Source: Weeksellaceae bacterium | GTDB taxonomy: Bacteria; Bacteroidota; Bacteroidia; Flavobacteriales; Weeksellaceae | Direction: 5' to 3' | Length of the DNA stretch: 10,530 nucleotides | Assembly (NCBI GenBank): GCA_022701475.1 | Contig: JAKOOI010000378.1 | Span: forward strand, 1-10,530 | Shown here: positions 1-7,410 of the stretch, one piece after another | Numbering within the stretch: position 1 is the stretch's first letter | How the letters are laid out: every line of letters starts with the position of its first letter | Notes under the pieces: generated by a model | Told to the model about the DNA's origin: nothing | Database searches by the model: none | What the model saw: the letters and a program-made list of their open reading frames with translations, nothing else | Translations under genes and position numbers: made by a program

Positions 1-1091
1 CTGCGTATTCTGCTGTTAACCAAGGGCATTCCCATCCCAGCATTGTTGAAGCACTGGTTGAACAGGCTAAAAAGCTGGCCCTGACTTCAAGAGCGTTTTA
101 CAATTCAAAGCTGGGCGAATATGAGCATAAGATCACCAGCCTTTTCGGTTTTGATAAGGTGCTGCCGATGAATTCCGGAGCAGAAGCGGTGGAAACAGCG
201 GTAAAGCTTGCCAGAAAATGGAGTTATGAGGTCAAAGGGATTGCTGAGAATGCTGCTAAAATTGTTGTCTGCGAGAACAACTTCCACGGACGTACGACCA
301 CTATCGTCTCTTTTTCAAACGATCCGGATGCCAGCCAGCATTACGGGCCTTTTACTCCCGGATTTATCAAAATTCCGTACAATGACATTGCTGCCTTGGA
401 AGACGTGCTGGACAGGGAGGCCGGAAGCATTGCCGCCTTCCTGGTAGAACCCATTCAGGGTGAAGCCGGCGTTTATGTTCCGGATGAGGGCTTCCTGAAA
501 CATGCCTCCGAACTGTGCAGAAAACACAACGTCCTCTTTATCGCCGATGAAGTGCAGACCGGCATCGCAAGGACCGGAAAATTAATTGCCTGCCACCATG
601 AGGACGTACAGCCGGACATCCTGATTTTAGGAAAGGCCCTGTCAGGCGGCATGTACCCTGTCTCGGCAGTATTGGCAGACAATGAAGTCATGAATGTGAT
701 CAAACCCGGACAGCATGGTTCCACTTTCGGCGGAAACCCGATTGCCTGCGCCGTAGCCATAGCTGCCCTGGAAGTGGTGGAAGAAGAACAACTTTCCGAC
801 AGAGCCGAGGAACTGGGAAAACTATTCCGGTCCGAAATTGAAAAAATCATTGCTAAAAGCACCCTGATTACCAAAGTAAGAGGAAAAGGCCTGCTGAATG
901 CCATCCTTATCAATGATACACCGGAGAGTTCAACCGCCTGGAACATCTGCCTCCAGCTGAAGGAAAACGGACTGCTGGCCAAACCTACCCATGGCAACAT
1001 CATCAGACTTGCCCCGCCATTGGTTATTACAGAGGAACAGCTGATGGACTGTGTAAGCATTATTGAAAAAACCATTCTTTCGTTCAAGTAA
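1..1091 (+). CDS. rocD: Ornithine--oxo-acid aminotransferase, 3' part (start lies before the window)
   Basis: This PLP enzyme transfers the delta-amino group of ornithine to 2-oxoglutarate, giving glutamate semialdehyde in arginine/proline metabolism. The reading frame is open from base 3 ([18 protein letters not shown]...) and encodes 362 residues here, so roughly 50 N-terminal residues of a usual 400-415 are missing. Class III aminotransferase landmarks are all present: the [10 protein letters not shown] phosphate-binding segment (from about 168), DEVQTG with the aspartate that contacts the PLP ring nitrogen (D codon 546-548), GKALSGG with the Schiff-base lysine (K codon 633-635), and HGSTFGGNP soon after. 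The YSAVNQGH start and [14 protein letters not shown] segment favour ornithine aminotransferase over acetylornithine aminotransferase or GABA transaminase. The stop lies 2 bases before the first glycosyltransferase gene, so the two are probably co-transcribed. No frameshift is seen. Confidence 0.93.
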   Translation, partial: AYSAVNQGHSHPSIVEALVEQAKKLALTSRAFYNSKLGEYEHKITSLFGFDKVLPMNSGAEAVETAVKLARKWSYEVKGIAENAAKIVVCENNFHGRTTTIVSFSNDPDASQHYGPFTPGFIKIPYNDIAALEDVLDREAGSIAAFLVEPIQGEAGVYVPDEGFLKHASELCRKHNVLFIADEVQTGIARTGKLIACHHEDVQPDILILGKALSGGMYPVSAVLADNEVMNVIKPGQHGSTFGGNPIACAVAIAALEVVEEEQLSDRAEELGKLFRSEIEKIIAKSTLITKVRGKGLLNAILINDTPESSTAWNICLQLKENGLLAKPTHGNIIRLAPPLVITEEQLMDCVSIIEKTILSFK

Positions 1092-1093
1092 AT

Positions 1094-1873
1094 ATGGCCC
1101 TTTCCCTCGCCGTTATCACTTACAATGAAGAAGCCAATATTGTAAGATTGCTGGATGCCGTGAAAAGCATAGCTGATGAAATCATCATAGTGGACAGCTA
1201 CTCAACAGACAGGACAAAGCAAATCTGTCTGGAGCAATATCCGCAGGCCCGATTCTTTGAAAAAACATTTGAAGGGTACGGGGAACAGAAAAATTACGCC
1301 CTCAGCCTGTGTTCCGAAGAGTGGGTACTCTTCCTGGATGCTGATGAAGTGCCGGACGAGGAACTGAGACAGTCTGTAAAAAAGATCGTTTCGGCAGCCA
1401 GCACGGAATTCAGTGTGTACAAAGCAAAATTTGTCAACCACCTCGGAGTCCATACCATCCGGTTCGGAGGCTGGGGCAATGTCACCAGGGAGAGACTGTT
1501 CCGGAAAGATGCGGCAGCCTATTCTGACGATAAAGTGCATGAATTCCTGGTAACGGACCGGAAGTCCGGGATGATGGAAGGAAAATTAAACCATTATACC
1601 TACAAGAGCATTTACCATCATGTATCCAAGATTAATACATATTCTGATATGATGGCCGAAAAAATGTTTGAACGCGGCAAGAAATACCGGAATTTCAAAA
1701 TCATCATGAGCCCTGTGTTTGAATTCATCAAGGTATATATTTTCAAACTGGGATTTCTTGACGGTTTTGCAGGATTTTATGTCGCCAAGACCATGTCTTA
1801 TTATACTTTTCTGAAGTACATGAAACTGCGTGAGAAAATAAGGCTTATTGAAATCGGGCAGAAATTCTACTGA
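1094..1873 (+). CDS. Family 2 glycosyltransferase, WaaE/KdtX (LgtF)-like
   Basis: A 259-residue cytoplasmic GT-A enzyme that should move a sugar from a nucleotide donor to a lipopolysaccharide-core-type acceptor. The nucleotide-binding start VITYNEEANI (residues 7-16) and IIIVDSYSTDRT (30-41) are typical of the beta-4-glucosyltransferase/WaaE subgroup. The metal-binding DxD motif is D82-A-D84 in FLDADE, and the subgroup's KVHEF segment is at 147-151. The C-terminal third (FIKVYIFKLGFLDG, 211-224) is hydrophobic/basic, suggesting contact with the inner membrane face. Length and motifs are complete. The ATG is 2 bases after the rocD stop. It resembles the gene product at 2661-3425 throughout, including the C-terminal LGxLDGxxGF block, so the two are paralogues. 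Donor and acceptor cannot be read from sequence; glucose or another hexose on the inner core is the family precedent. Confidence 0.88.
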   Translation: MALSLAVITYNEEANIVRLLDAVKSIADEIIIVDSYSTDRTKQICLEQYPQARFFEKTFEGYGEQKNYALSLCSEEWVLFLDADEVPDEELRQSVKKIVSAASTEFSVYKAKFVNHLGVHTIRFGGWGNVTRERLFRKDAAAYSDDKVHEFLVTDRKSGMMEGKLNHYTYKSIYHHVSKINTYSDMMAEKMFERGKKYRNFKIIMSPVFEFIKVYIFKLGFLDGFAGFYVAKTMSYYTFLKYMKLREKIRLIEIGQKFY

Positions 1874-1877
1874 AAGT

Positions 1878-2639
1878 ATGATATTGTATAGTATTCTTGG
1901 CGCCGTTCTCTTCATTGTCATTTATTTCCGGCTCTACCTTTTTTTTGTCCCGGAGAACCGGCTGACGATCCTGATGTACCATCAGATTGAAAAGGAAAGC
2001 CATGAGGATCTTACCGTGAGCCTGGAAAATCTGGAGAAACAATTCCGTTACCTGAGCGAAAATAAATACAGACCGAAATTTTTCAGTGAAATAAACGTTC
2101 CGTCAAGGAAAAGCATCATCATTACCTTTGATGACGGTTATAAAAACAATGGAGAGTATCTTCCTGCCCTGCTTAAAAAATACAATCTGAAGGCTACCGT
2201 TTTTATTCCGACCCGTTATATCGAGGCCGGTTATAAGAATTACCGGATGATGACCTTTGAGGACATCCGTAATCTCGACAGGAATTATTTTGAGATTGCC
2301 CTCCACAGCCATGAACATCAGAATTTCAGGAATGTTTCTGCAGACTTTATAGAAAAAGACCTCATCACCAACAGGCAGATTCTCGACAGGGAGCATATTC
2401 CCTATTCAAGGGTCCTGGCTTATCCCTATGGGAAGTATCCGAAGAAAGATCCTGAAAAAAAAGCGGTCTTTTCCGTACTTGGAAAGGCAGGAATTGATTA
2501 TGCTGTAAGGATTGGCAACAAAATCAACTATTTCCCTTCAAAAAGCCCCTATGAATTATGCCGTATCGATATAAAGGGCAAAGATTCCATGTTTCATTTC
2601 AAATTAAAACTTATCTTTGGAAGATTAAAACTGTTTTAG
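1878..2639 (+). CDS. Membrane-anchored polysaccharide deacetylase (NodB domain, CE4 type)
   Basis: A 253-residue predicted metal-dependent deacetylase that would remove an acetyl group from an N-acetylated sugar. Motif 1 is TFDDGY at 83-88, with the catalytic-base and metal-ligand aspartates D85 and D86. Motif 2 is HSHEH at 143-147, which gives the HSxxH metal histidines. Motif 3 is AYPYG, about 181-185. All main CE4 residues are therefore kept. Residues 2-23 (ILYSILGAVLFIVIYFRLYLFF) form one hydrophobic segment without a clear cleavage site, so it is probably a membrane anchor. The ATG at 1878, 4 bases after the upstream stop, is preferred over an in-frame TTG at 1848 that would overlap the previous gene and put ten polar residues before the anchor. 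Its place between two glycosyltransferases suggests it edits a sugar of the same glycan, for example GlcNAc to GlcN. The substrate is inference. Confidence 0.87.
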   Translation: MILYSILGAVLFIVIYFRLYLFFVPENRLTILMYHQIEKESHEDLTVSLENLEKQFRYLSENKYRPKFFSEINVPSRKSIIITFDDGYKNNGEYLPALLKKYNLKATVFIPTRYIEAGYKNYRMMTFEDIRNLDRNYFEIALHSHEHQNFRNVSADFIEKDLITNRQILDREHIPYSRVLAYPYGKYPKKDPEKKAVFSVLGKAGIDYAVRIGNKINYFPSKSPYELCRIDIKGKDSMFHFKLKLIFGRLKLF

Positions 2640-2660
2640 GACAGAAAAATTTGATTTGGA

Positions 2661-3425
2661 ATGACAGAAAAGGTTGTGATCGATGTAAGTGCCTTAATCA
2701 TAACATACAATGAAGAAAAAAACATAAAGGAGGTACTGGAATGCTTCGATTTCTGTGAGGAAATCATTATTGTGGATTCTTTCAGCACCGACAGGACGAT
2801 AGAAATTGCTGCGGCTCATCCGAAGGTTAAAATCATCCGGCACCAGTTTGAGGACTTTACCACACAGCGGAATCTGGCCCTTGATGCAGCAAAAAATGAC
2901 TGGGTTCTGTTCCTGGATGGCGATGAAAGGATTACCCCGCCCCTGAGAAGGGAAATCATCCGGACGCTCAACGGAACACAGAAAAAAGAGGTATATTATT
3001 TCTACAGGAAATTTTATTTTGCAGGGAAACCGATTCATTTTTCCGGGACGCAGACGGATAAGAATGCCCGGCTGTTCAGGAAATCGAAAGCCCGCTATAT
3101 CAAAGGGAAAAAAGTTCATGAAACTCTGGAAGTTAAAGGCAACGCAGGAATCCTGAAAAATAAACTCCTGCATTTTTCCGTTACAGATTATGGGTCTTAC
3201 AGGGAAAAAATGATCCATTACGGAGTCCTGAAAGGACAGGAACTGGCTTTACAGGGAAAGAAGTTCAGTATTCTGACGCAATATGCAAAAACGATATTGA
3301 AATTCCTGAAGGCTTACTTCCTCCGCCTGGGAATCCTGGACGGCAAAGAAGGTTTCCAGCTTTCGTACCTGCAGTCGCTGAGCGTTTTCGAAACCTACCG
3401 ATCATTAAAAAAACATCAAACCTGA
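2661..3425 (+). CDS. Family 2 glycosyltransferase, WaaE/KdtX-like (second copy)
   Basis: A 254-residue GT-A glycosyltransferase and a diverged paralogue of the product of 1094-1873. Shared landmarks are IITYNEEKNI (13-22), IIIVDSFSTDRT (35-46), the metal-binding D86-G-D88 in FLDGDE, the KKVHETLEV block (150-158), and a C-terminal FLKAYFLRLGILDG segment that aligns with FIKVYIFKLGFLDG in the first copy. Against the first copy it has DGD instead of DAD and about eight extra N-terminal residues. The ATG at 2661 lies 21 bases after the deacetylase stop, the widest gap in the operon, and no convincing promoter was found there. It is likely to act on lipopolysaccharide core or a similar lipid-linked acceptor at the inner membrane. 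Linkage and donor are unknown. The two copies could add successive related residues or act on different acceptors. Confidence 0.87.
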   Translation: MTEKVVIDVSALIITYNEEKNIKEVLECFDFCEEIIIVDSFSTDRTIEIAAAHPKVKIIRHQFEDFTTQRNLALDAAKNDWVLFLDGDERITPPLRREIIRTLNGTQKKEVYYFYRKFYFAGKPIHFSGTQTDKNARLFRKSKARYIKGKKVHETLEVKGNAGILKNKLLHFSVTDYGSYREKMIHYGVLKGQELALQGKKFSILTQYAKTILKFLKAYFLRLGILDGKEGFQLSYLQSLSVFETYRSLKKHQT

Positions 3426-3429
3426 CTGA

Positions 3430-4413
3430 ATGAAAATTTGTGTAATCAGTTTCGATTTTTGGGGATACGACCAATACATTGTCGAGGCCTTACGTACGAA
3501 AAATATCGATGCTCACCACATCAAAATCGGTGACATTACCCACTCCGGGTTCGGTGAGCGGGCGGCCAATGCCGTAAGTAAAATCTTCCTGAACAAAAAC
3601 CTGAAAAAAGAAAAGCGTCAGAAATTCGTAACCGACTCGCTGAAAGGCTTAGGCTATCAGGATCAGGTTCTGGTCCTGAACCCCGACACTTTCGATCTTT
3701 CCACACTGGAATTTATCAGAAAGAATACCGGCCGCCTCATTACTTATCTTTATGACAGCCTGGACCGCGTACCGGTAGAAAAGGAAAAGCTCATTCTGTT
3801 TGATAAAATATTCTCCTTCGATATTGCAGATATCAGCAAGTATGGTTACGAAAAAATCACCAATTACATTTATCTTCCTTATACTTCCTGCAACAGCCAG
3901 CATCCGGAAACCGATCTTTTTTATATTACATCCTATGACAATAAGCGGATAGCCCTTATCAAAAGGCTGACAAAGCGGCTGCTTGAGCTCCAGCTGAAAT
4001 TCCGCATCATGGTGATCGGAAAAAAGGGATGGAAGCATCAGCTTAAAAATCTTTTTGTTGCCGTTCCCGAAAACCTGCATATTGTATTCAGCATCAAAAA
4101 AATAAGCCATACCCAACTTCCAGAATATTACAGGAGATCCCGTGTACTGCTGGACCTGACCCGTGAACAGCAGTATGGCCTCAGCTTCCGTGTCTTCGAA
4201 GCAATGGCATTAGAAAAGAAAATCATTACTGATAATGAACTGATCAAAAGCTATGATTTCTACAATCCCAATAATATCCTGGTGCTCAACGAAAACTGCA
4301 GTAATCTGGAGCGGTCTTTCTTTGAAATGCCTTACGAAAAAATTCCGGATGACATCTACCGGAAATATACACTGGACCATTGGGTAAACACTGTTTTTAA
4401 ACTGAATACATGA
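3430..4413 (+). CDS. GT-B-like glycosyltransferase, CgeB-type (first of two paralogues)
   Basis: A 327-residue soluble protein with no signal peptide or membrane segment. The N-terminal half (MKICVISFDFWGYDQYIVEAL) looks like the first Rossmann-like domain of a GT-B enzyme. It is followed by YDSLDR (108-113), and the C-terminal half carries GLSFRVFEAMALEKKIITDN (250-269) and YDFYNPNNI (275-283). The FEAMA...K.IITDN arrangement matches the donor-binding end of GT-B transferases, where a glutamate holds the nucleotide sugar, so E258 is the probable counterpart. The same blocks recur at 5375-6397. Proteins of this look are usually annotated as CgeB-like or lipopolysaccharide biosynthesis proteins without tested activity. 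The ATG is 4 bases after the upstream stop; the end overlaps the next start as ATGA, implying translational coupling. The glycosyltransferase role is well supported by motif pattern and context; the sugar is unknown. Confidence 0.72.
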   Translation: MKICVISFDFWGYDQYIVEALRTKNIDAHHIKIGDITHSGFGERAANAVSKIFLNKNLKKEKRQKFVTDSLKGLGYQDQVLVLNPDTFDLSTLEFIRKNTGRLITYLYDSLDRVPVEKEKLILFDKIFSFDIADISKYGYEKITNYIYLPYTSCNSQHPETDLFYITSYDNKRIALIKRLTKRLLELQLKFRIMVIGKKGWKHQLKNLFVAVPENLHIVFSIKKISHTQLPEYYRRSRVLLDLTREQQYGLSFRVFEAMALEKKIITDNELIKSYDFYNPNNILVLNENCSNLERSFFEMPYEKIPDDIYRKYTLDHWVNTVFKLNT

Positions 4414-5378
4414 AAATTTCCGTAGCATTATGCACCTATAACGGCGAACGTTTTTTAAAAGCACAGCTTGATTCTATTTTTGATCAGACTTTACCTGTTA
4501 ATGAGATTATTATCTGCGATGACGGCTCCACAGATCAGACAGAAGCTATCCTAAGGGAATATCAGAAAAAACATCCTGAAACAGTAAAGATTTACATCAA
4601 TGGTAAAAATCTTAAAAGCGTAAAAAACTTTGAAAAAGCCATTTCACTCTGTACCGGCGAAATTATTTTCCTGTGTGACCAGGATGACATATGGGAAAAA
4701 GAAAAAACAAAAAAATTCATTACGTATTTTAATGATTTTCCTTCGATACAGGCGATATGCAGTAATGGAGTCATTATTGACAATGATGGAAATCCGATTG
4801 ATCAATTGACGATCTGGAGCATTCCTGAACTGTTAAGGGAAGCAGGGATTACAGTGGATTATTTTAATATCATTGCATTTATTGAGAATATTGCTACCGG
4901 GGCAGGAATGGCCTTCAGGAGCAGCCTCAGAAAGGACATTCTTCCTATTCCTGAAAAGAGCGGTTTTCATCATGATGAATGGATTGCTCTGGTGTCATCT
5001 CATGAAAACGGATTTATGTTCATAGAAGACCAACTCCTCAGATATCGTGTGCATGATAACCAGCAGGTAGGAGGTGTAGGTTATAAAAATACAGATTCTA
5101 CACGAAAAAAGCTCATCCGGCACTTTGATCTTTTTTCCGCACAAAAAACATTTTCCCAGTACAAAAAATTTCTCAAACGCCTGAGCGAAAGTTACCAGAA
5201 GCATCTGGAACTTATTTCCCGACAAGAAAATATCCACACTGATATTTCAGAGGGAATTATTCAGCAATGCAAAGAACTATTTCATTTCCACAGGAAAAAA
5301 ATGAAGAATAAATTTCCGGTAAGGTTTTTTATTCTTACTCTTGCAGACTATTTCAGTAAAAAAAGAAAAATACCATGA
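4410..5378 (+). CDS. Family 2 glycosyltransferase, rhamnosyltransferase-like (RfbF/WbbL type)
   Basis: A 322-residue GT-A glycosyltransferase. The start MKISVALCTYNGERFLKAQL (1-20) and EIIICDDGSTDQT (32-44) form the nucleotide-binding half. D90-Q-D92 in LCDQDDIW is the metal-binding DxD, and HHDEWIAL (187-194) holds the candidate catalytic acid position seen in this subgroup. LLRYRVHDNQQVGG (209-222) is also typical of bacterial O-antigen rhamnosyltransferases. The last hundred residues are basic and lysine-rich, with no clear membrane span. It belongs to a different GT2 subgroup from the products of 1094 and 2661. Start and stop are both ATGA overlaps with the neighbours. From this gene onward the DNA is clearly more AT-rich than the preceding genes. 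Rhamnose as the donor sugar is only a family-level guess, and no dTDP-rhamnose synthesis genes lie in the window. Confidence 0.87.
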   Translation: MKISVALCTYNGERFLKAQLDSIFDQTLPVNEIIICDDGSTDQTEAILREYQKKHPETVKIYINGKNLKSVKNFEKAISLCTGEIIFLCDQDDIWEKEKTKKFITYFNDFPSIQAICSNGVIIDNDGNPIDQLTIWSIPELLREAGITVDYFNIIAFIENIATGAGMAFRSSLRKDILPIPEKSGFHHDEWIALVSSHENGFMFIEDQLLRYRVHDNQQVGGVGYKNTDSTRKKLIRHFDLFSAQKTFSQYKKFLKRLSESYQKHLELISRQENIHTDISEGIIQQCKELFHFHRKKMKNKFPVRFFILTLADYFSKKRKIP

Positions 5379-6397
5379 ATACAGGTTTTGGAGAGAACAA
5401 AAAAATATTCTTAGGGGCACCCTCGGATTTTAAAATTAATAAAAGAATAAAGGAACATCTTGAAAAGTTTGGTTTCGAAGTGATTTTGTACGATTATGAA
5501 TACCGATGGAATATTCCCTTCAAAGATGTCTTAATTCATAATTACAAAAAAATCTTCAAAAAAGACCGGACCTACAAAACACAGATACGGGTGGTCAGGA
5601 ATAAGACATGGCAGAAAAAATATGAAGATGAAATTATTAAAAAAAACCGACATTTCGATTATTCTCTTTTTATAAGACCTGACCAATATTCCATAGATTT
5701 TGCAAAAAAAATTTCCGACTTATCAGATCGTTCCGCGGCTTATCAATGGGATGGCATGGACCGGTTTCCTGAAGTAAAAAAATACATTAATTTTTTTACC
5801 GATTTATATGTATTTGATGAGCATGACCTGACCCAATACCCGGATGCAAAATTTCTTACAAATTTTTACTTTGAAGACGATCATGAAGAACACGCTATAC
5901 AGGATATATTTTTTATCGGCAGCTACCTTCCTGAACGAAAGGAATTGTTAAACGCTATCACCAAAAGATTCCTTGATGCCGGACTGAAAACCAGCATCAA
6001 TATTTTTTCACTCGATAAAAAGCTCAGAAAGGAAGATCTGTACTTTACCATTACAGACAAATACTATACTTTTGAAGAAAACCAGGAAAATATCAGAAGA
6101 TCAAAATTTGTATTGGACATCTCGAATTCAGTCCATCACGGCCTGTCATTCAGAACTTTCGAGAGTCTGGGATACCGGAAAAAACTGATTACCAATAATG
6201 CATTGGTGAAAAAATATGATTTTTATAATCCCAACAATATTTTTATTTTTGATGACCCTTCTATGGAGGGGCTAGAGGATTTTCTTGAAAAGCCCTATGA
6301 AGACCTGCCACAAGAAATTGCAGCCAAATACAGTTTTGCCAACTGGATAAAATATATTTTCAAGATAGAACCGCACCTACCGATAAATGTACAGTAA
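5375..6397 (+). CDS. GT-B-like glycosyltransferase, CgeB-type (second of two paralogues)
   Basis: A 340-residue soluble protein, paralogous to the product of 3430-4413 over the C-terminal half. Shared blocks in the same order are WDGMDR (125-130, versus YDSLDR), FVLDIS (245-250, versus VLLDLT), GLSFRTFESL...KKLITNN (256-275), YDFYNPNNI (281-289), a KPYEDLP / MPYEKIP segment and a final NWIKYIFK / HWVNTVFK block. E263 in FRTFES is the probable nucleotide-sugar contact. The N-terminal halves are far more diverged, as expected if they recognise different acceptors. The gene overlaps its upstream neighbour by ATGA and ends 2 bases before the next start. Codon use is AT-rich, with long lysine (AAA) and phenylalanine (TTT) runs. 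A glycosyltransferase role is inferred from the C-terminal pattern and context. No tested function is known to me for this type. Confidence 0.7.
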   Translation: MNTGFGENKKIFLGAPSDFKINKRIKEHLEKFGFEVILYDYEYRWNIPFKDVLIHNYKKIFKKDRTYKTQIRVVRNKTWQKKYEDEIIKKNRHFDYSLFIRPDQYSIDFAKKISDLSDRSAAYQWDGMDRFPEVKKYINFFTDLYVFDEHDLTQYPDAKFLTNFYFEDDHEEHAIQDIFFIGSYLPERKELLNAITKRFLDAGLKTSINIFSLDKKLRKEDLYFTITDKYYTFEENQENIRRSKFVLDISNSVHHGLSFRTFESLGYRKKLITNNALVKKYDFYNPNNIFIFDDPSMEGLEDFLEKPYEDLPQEIAAKYSFANWIKYIFKIEPHLPINVQ

Positions 6398-6399
6398 TA

Positions 6400-7410
6400 A
6401 TGCTTAAGATAAACAACGATACCATTTTATACATTGTATGCCCTGCCCATTATGCAAGCGGCGGGCCTGAGGATCTCCATCAGATGGCCCTGGCTCTAAA
6501 AAAAGCAGGCAGGAACGTCTTCATGCATTATTTAAATCATGATAAAGAAAACTTCCCATCACCTGTCCATAAAGAATACCAGCATTATGGCATTGATTAT
6601 AGTGAAGAGGTTCATAATTCTCCGCACAGCATTATGATTTTTCCTGAAACTTTCTCAGTATTCATCTGGGAAAAAAAATACAATCAGGTACAGAAGATCA
6701 TCTGGTGGCTCAGTGTTTCAAATTTCTTTGTTTCCCTGGAGACCTGGAAAAAGTTTTACCGTGAAAATCCACCCAAGCTCAAACACCGTTTGTTGGGAAG
6801 AGTAAAACTTCCTTCTCTCAACAATATAAAGAAAGCAAAGATTTGTCATTTGGCACATTCTCACTTTTCACTAGATTTCCTGCAGAAAAACAAGATTGAA
6901 ATATTAGGTAAAGTTTCAGGATATATGGAGGATATGTTTCTTACCGGTGAAGACCACACTCATCAGAAAAAAGATATTGTAACCTATAACGCTGTAAAGA
7001 ACAAAGACTTTTTAGAAACTATAAAAGCGCTTACTCCGGAAATCCAATGGCTTCCCATGATTAATATGACGCTTGATGAAGTAGCAGACTGCATGAAATC
7101 AGCAAAAGTATATATTGATTTCGGGCATCATCCGGGCCGTGAAAAAATGCCTCGCGAAGCATGCCTGCTAGATTGTTGCCTGATCATAGGAAAGGAAGGA
7201 TCTGCTTACTTCAAAGAAGATGTCCCTATTAAAGACGAATATCATTTTGATAAAACCGAACAGAATATACCTGTAATTATCCACAAGATTAAAGACTGCC
7301 TCGAGAATTATGATGTAAAAATAAAAGATTTTAACAATTATAAAACGGAGCTCCTGCAGGAAAAAATAGTATTTTATGAAAAAATCAATCAAATATTTGC
7401 CATACGATGA
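6400..7410 (+). CDS. Predicted GT-B-type glycosyltransferase, poorly characterised family
   Basis: A 336-residue soluble protein. TILYIVCPAHYASGGPEDLHQMAL (8-31) resembles the first beta strand plus glycine-rich loop of GT-B (GT4-like) transferases, where SGG is followed by a helix. In the second half, AKVYIDFGHHPGREKMPREA (235-254) followed by CLLDCCLIIGKEGSAYF (255-271) resembles the GT4 donor site, in which a glutamate near the PREA segment holds the ribose of the nucleotide sugar. No membrane span or signal peptide is visible; the aromatic stretch IIWWLSVSNFFVS (100-112) is probably part of the fold or a membrane-contact face. It starts 2 bases after the upstream stop and overlaps glf by ATGA. 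I do not recognise a named homologue. Glycosyltransferase is the best call from fold signature and operon context, and its sugar is unknown. Being coupled to glf, it could use UDP-galactofuranose. Confidence 0.66.
   Translation: MLKINNDTILYIVCPAHYASGGPEDLHQMALALKKAGRNVFMHYLNHDKENFPSPVHKEYQHYGIDYSEEVHNSPHSIMIFPETFSVFIWEKKYNQVQKIIWWLSVSNFFVSLETWKKFYRENPPKLKHRLLGRVKLPSLNNIKKAKICHLAHSHFSLDFLQKNKIEILGKVSGYMEDMFLTGEDHTHQKKDIVTYNAVKNKDFLETIKALTPEIQWLPMINMTLDEVADCMKSAKVYIDFGHHPGREKMPREACLLDCCLIIGKEGSAYFKEDVPIKDEYHFDKTEQNIPVIIHKIKDCLENYDVKIKDFNNYKTELLQEKIVFYEKINQIFAIR

Noticed and set aside
473..1087. A 204-codon open frame on the minus strand inside rocD
   Set aside because: It is the antisense of a well-conserved gene, its translation is low-complexity and serine/methionine-rich with no recognisable domain, and it would need to lie wholly inside rocD. 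It is a frame shadow.
1848..1877. TTG start giving the deacetylase ten extra residues
   Set aside because: ATG at 1878 sits 4 bases after the upstream stop and puts the membrane segment at the N-terminus; the extra residues are polar and encoded within the preceding gene.
2640..2660. Possible internal promoter in the 21-base gap (two TTTG words)
   Set aside because: Neither TTTG is preceded by TA at the right distance and no -33 element pairs with them; AT-rich chance occurrence is likely.
2694..3218. A 174-codon minus-strand open frame inside the second WaaE-like gene
   Set aside because: It is fully antisense to a gene with clear GT2 motifs, and its phenylalanine-rich translation has no domain signature.
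3430..6397. Repeat pair from the two CgeB-type genes considered as a recombination repeat
   Set aside because: DNA similarity is limited to about 26 bases around the YDFYNPNNI codons and is explained by protein conservation between paralogues.
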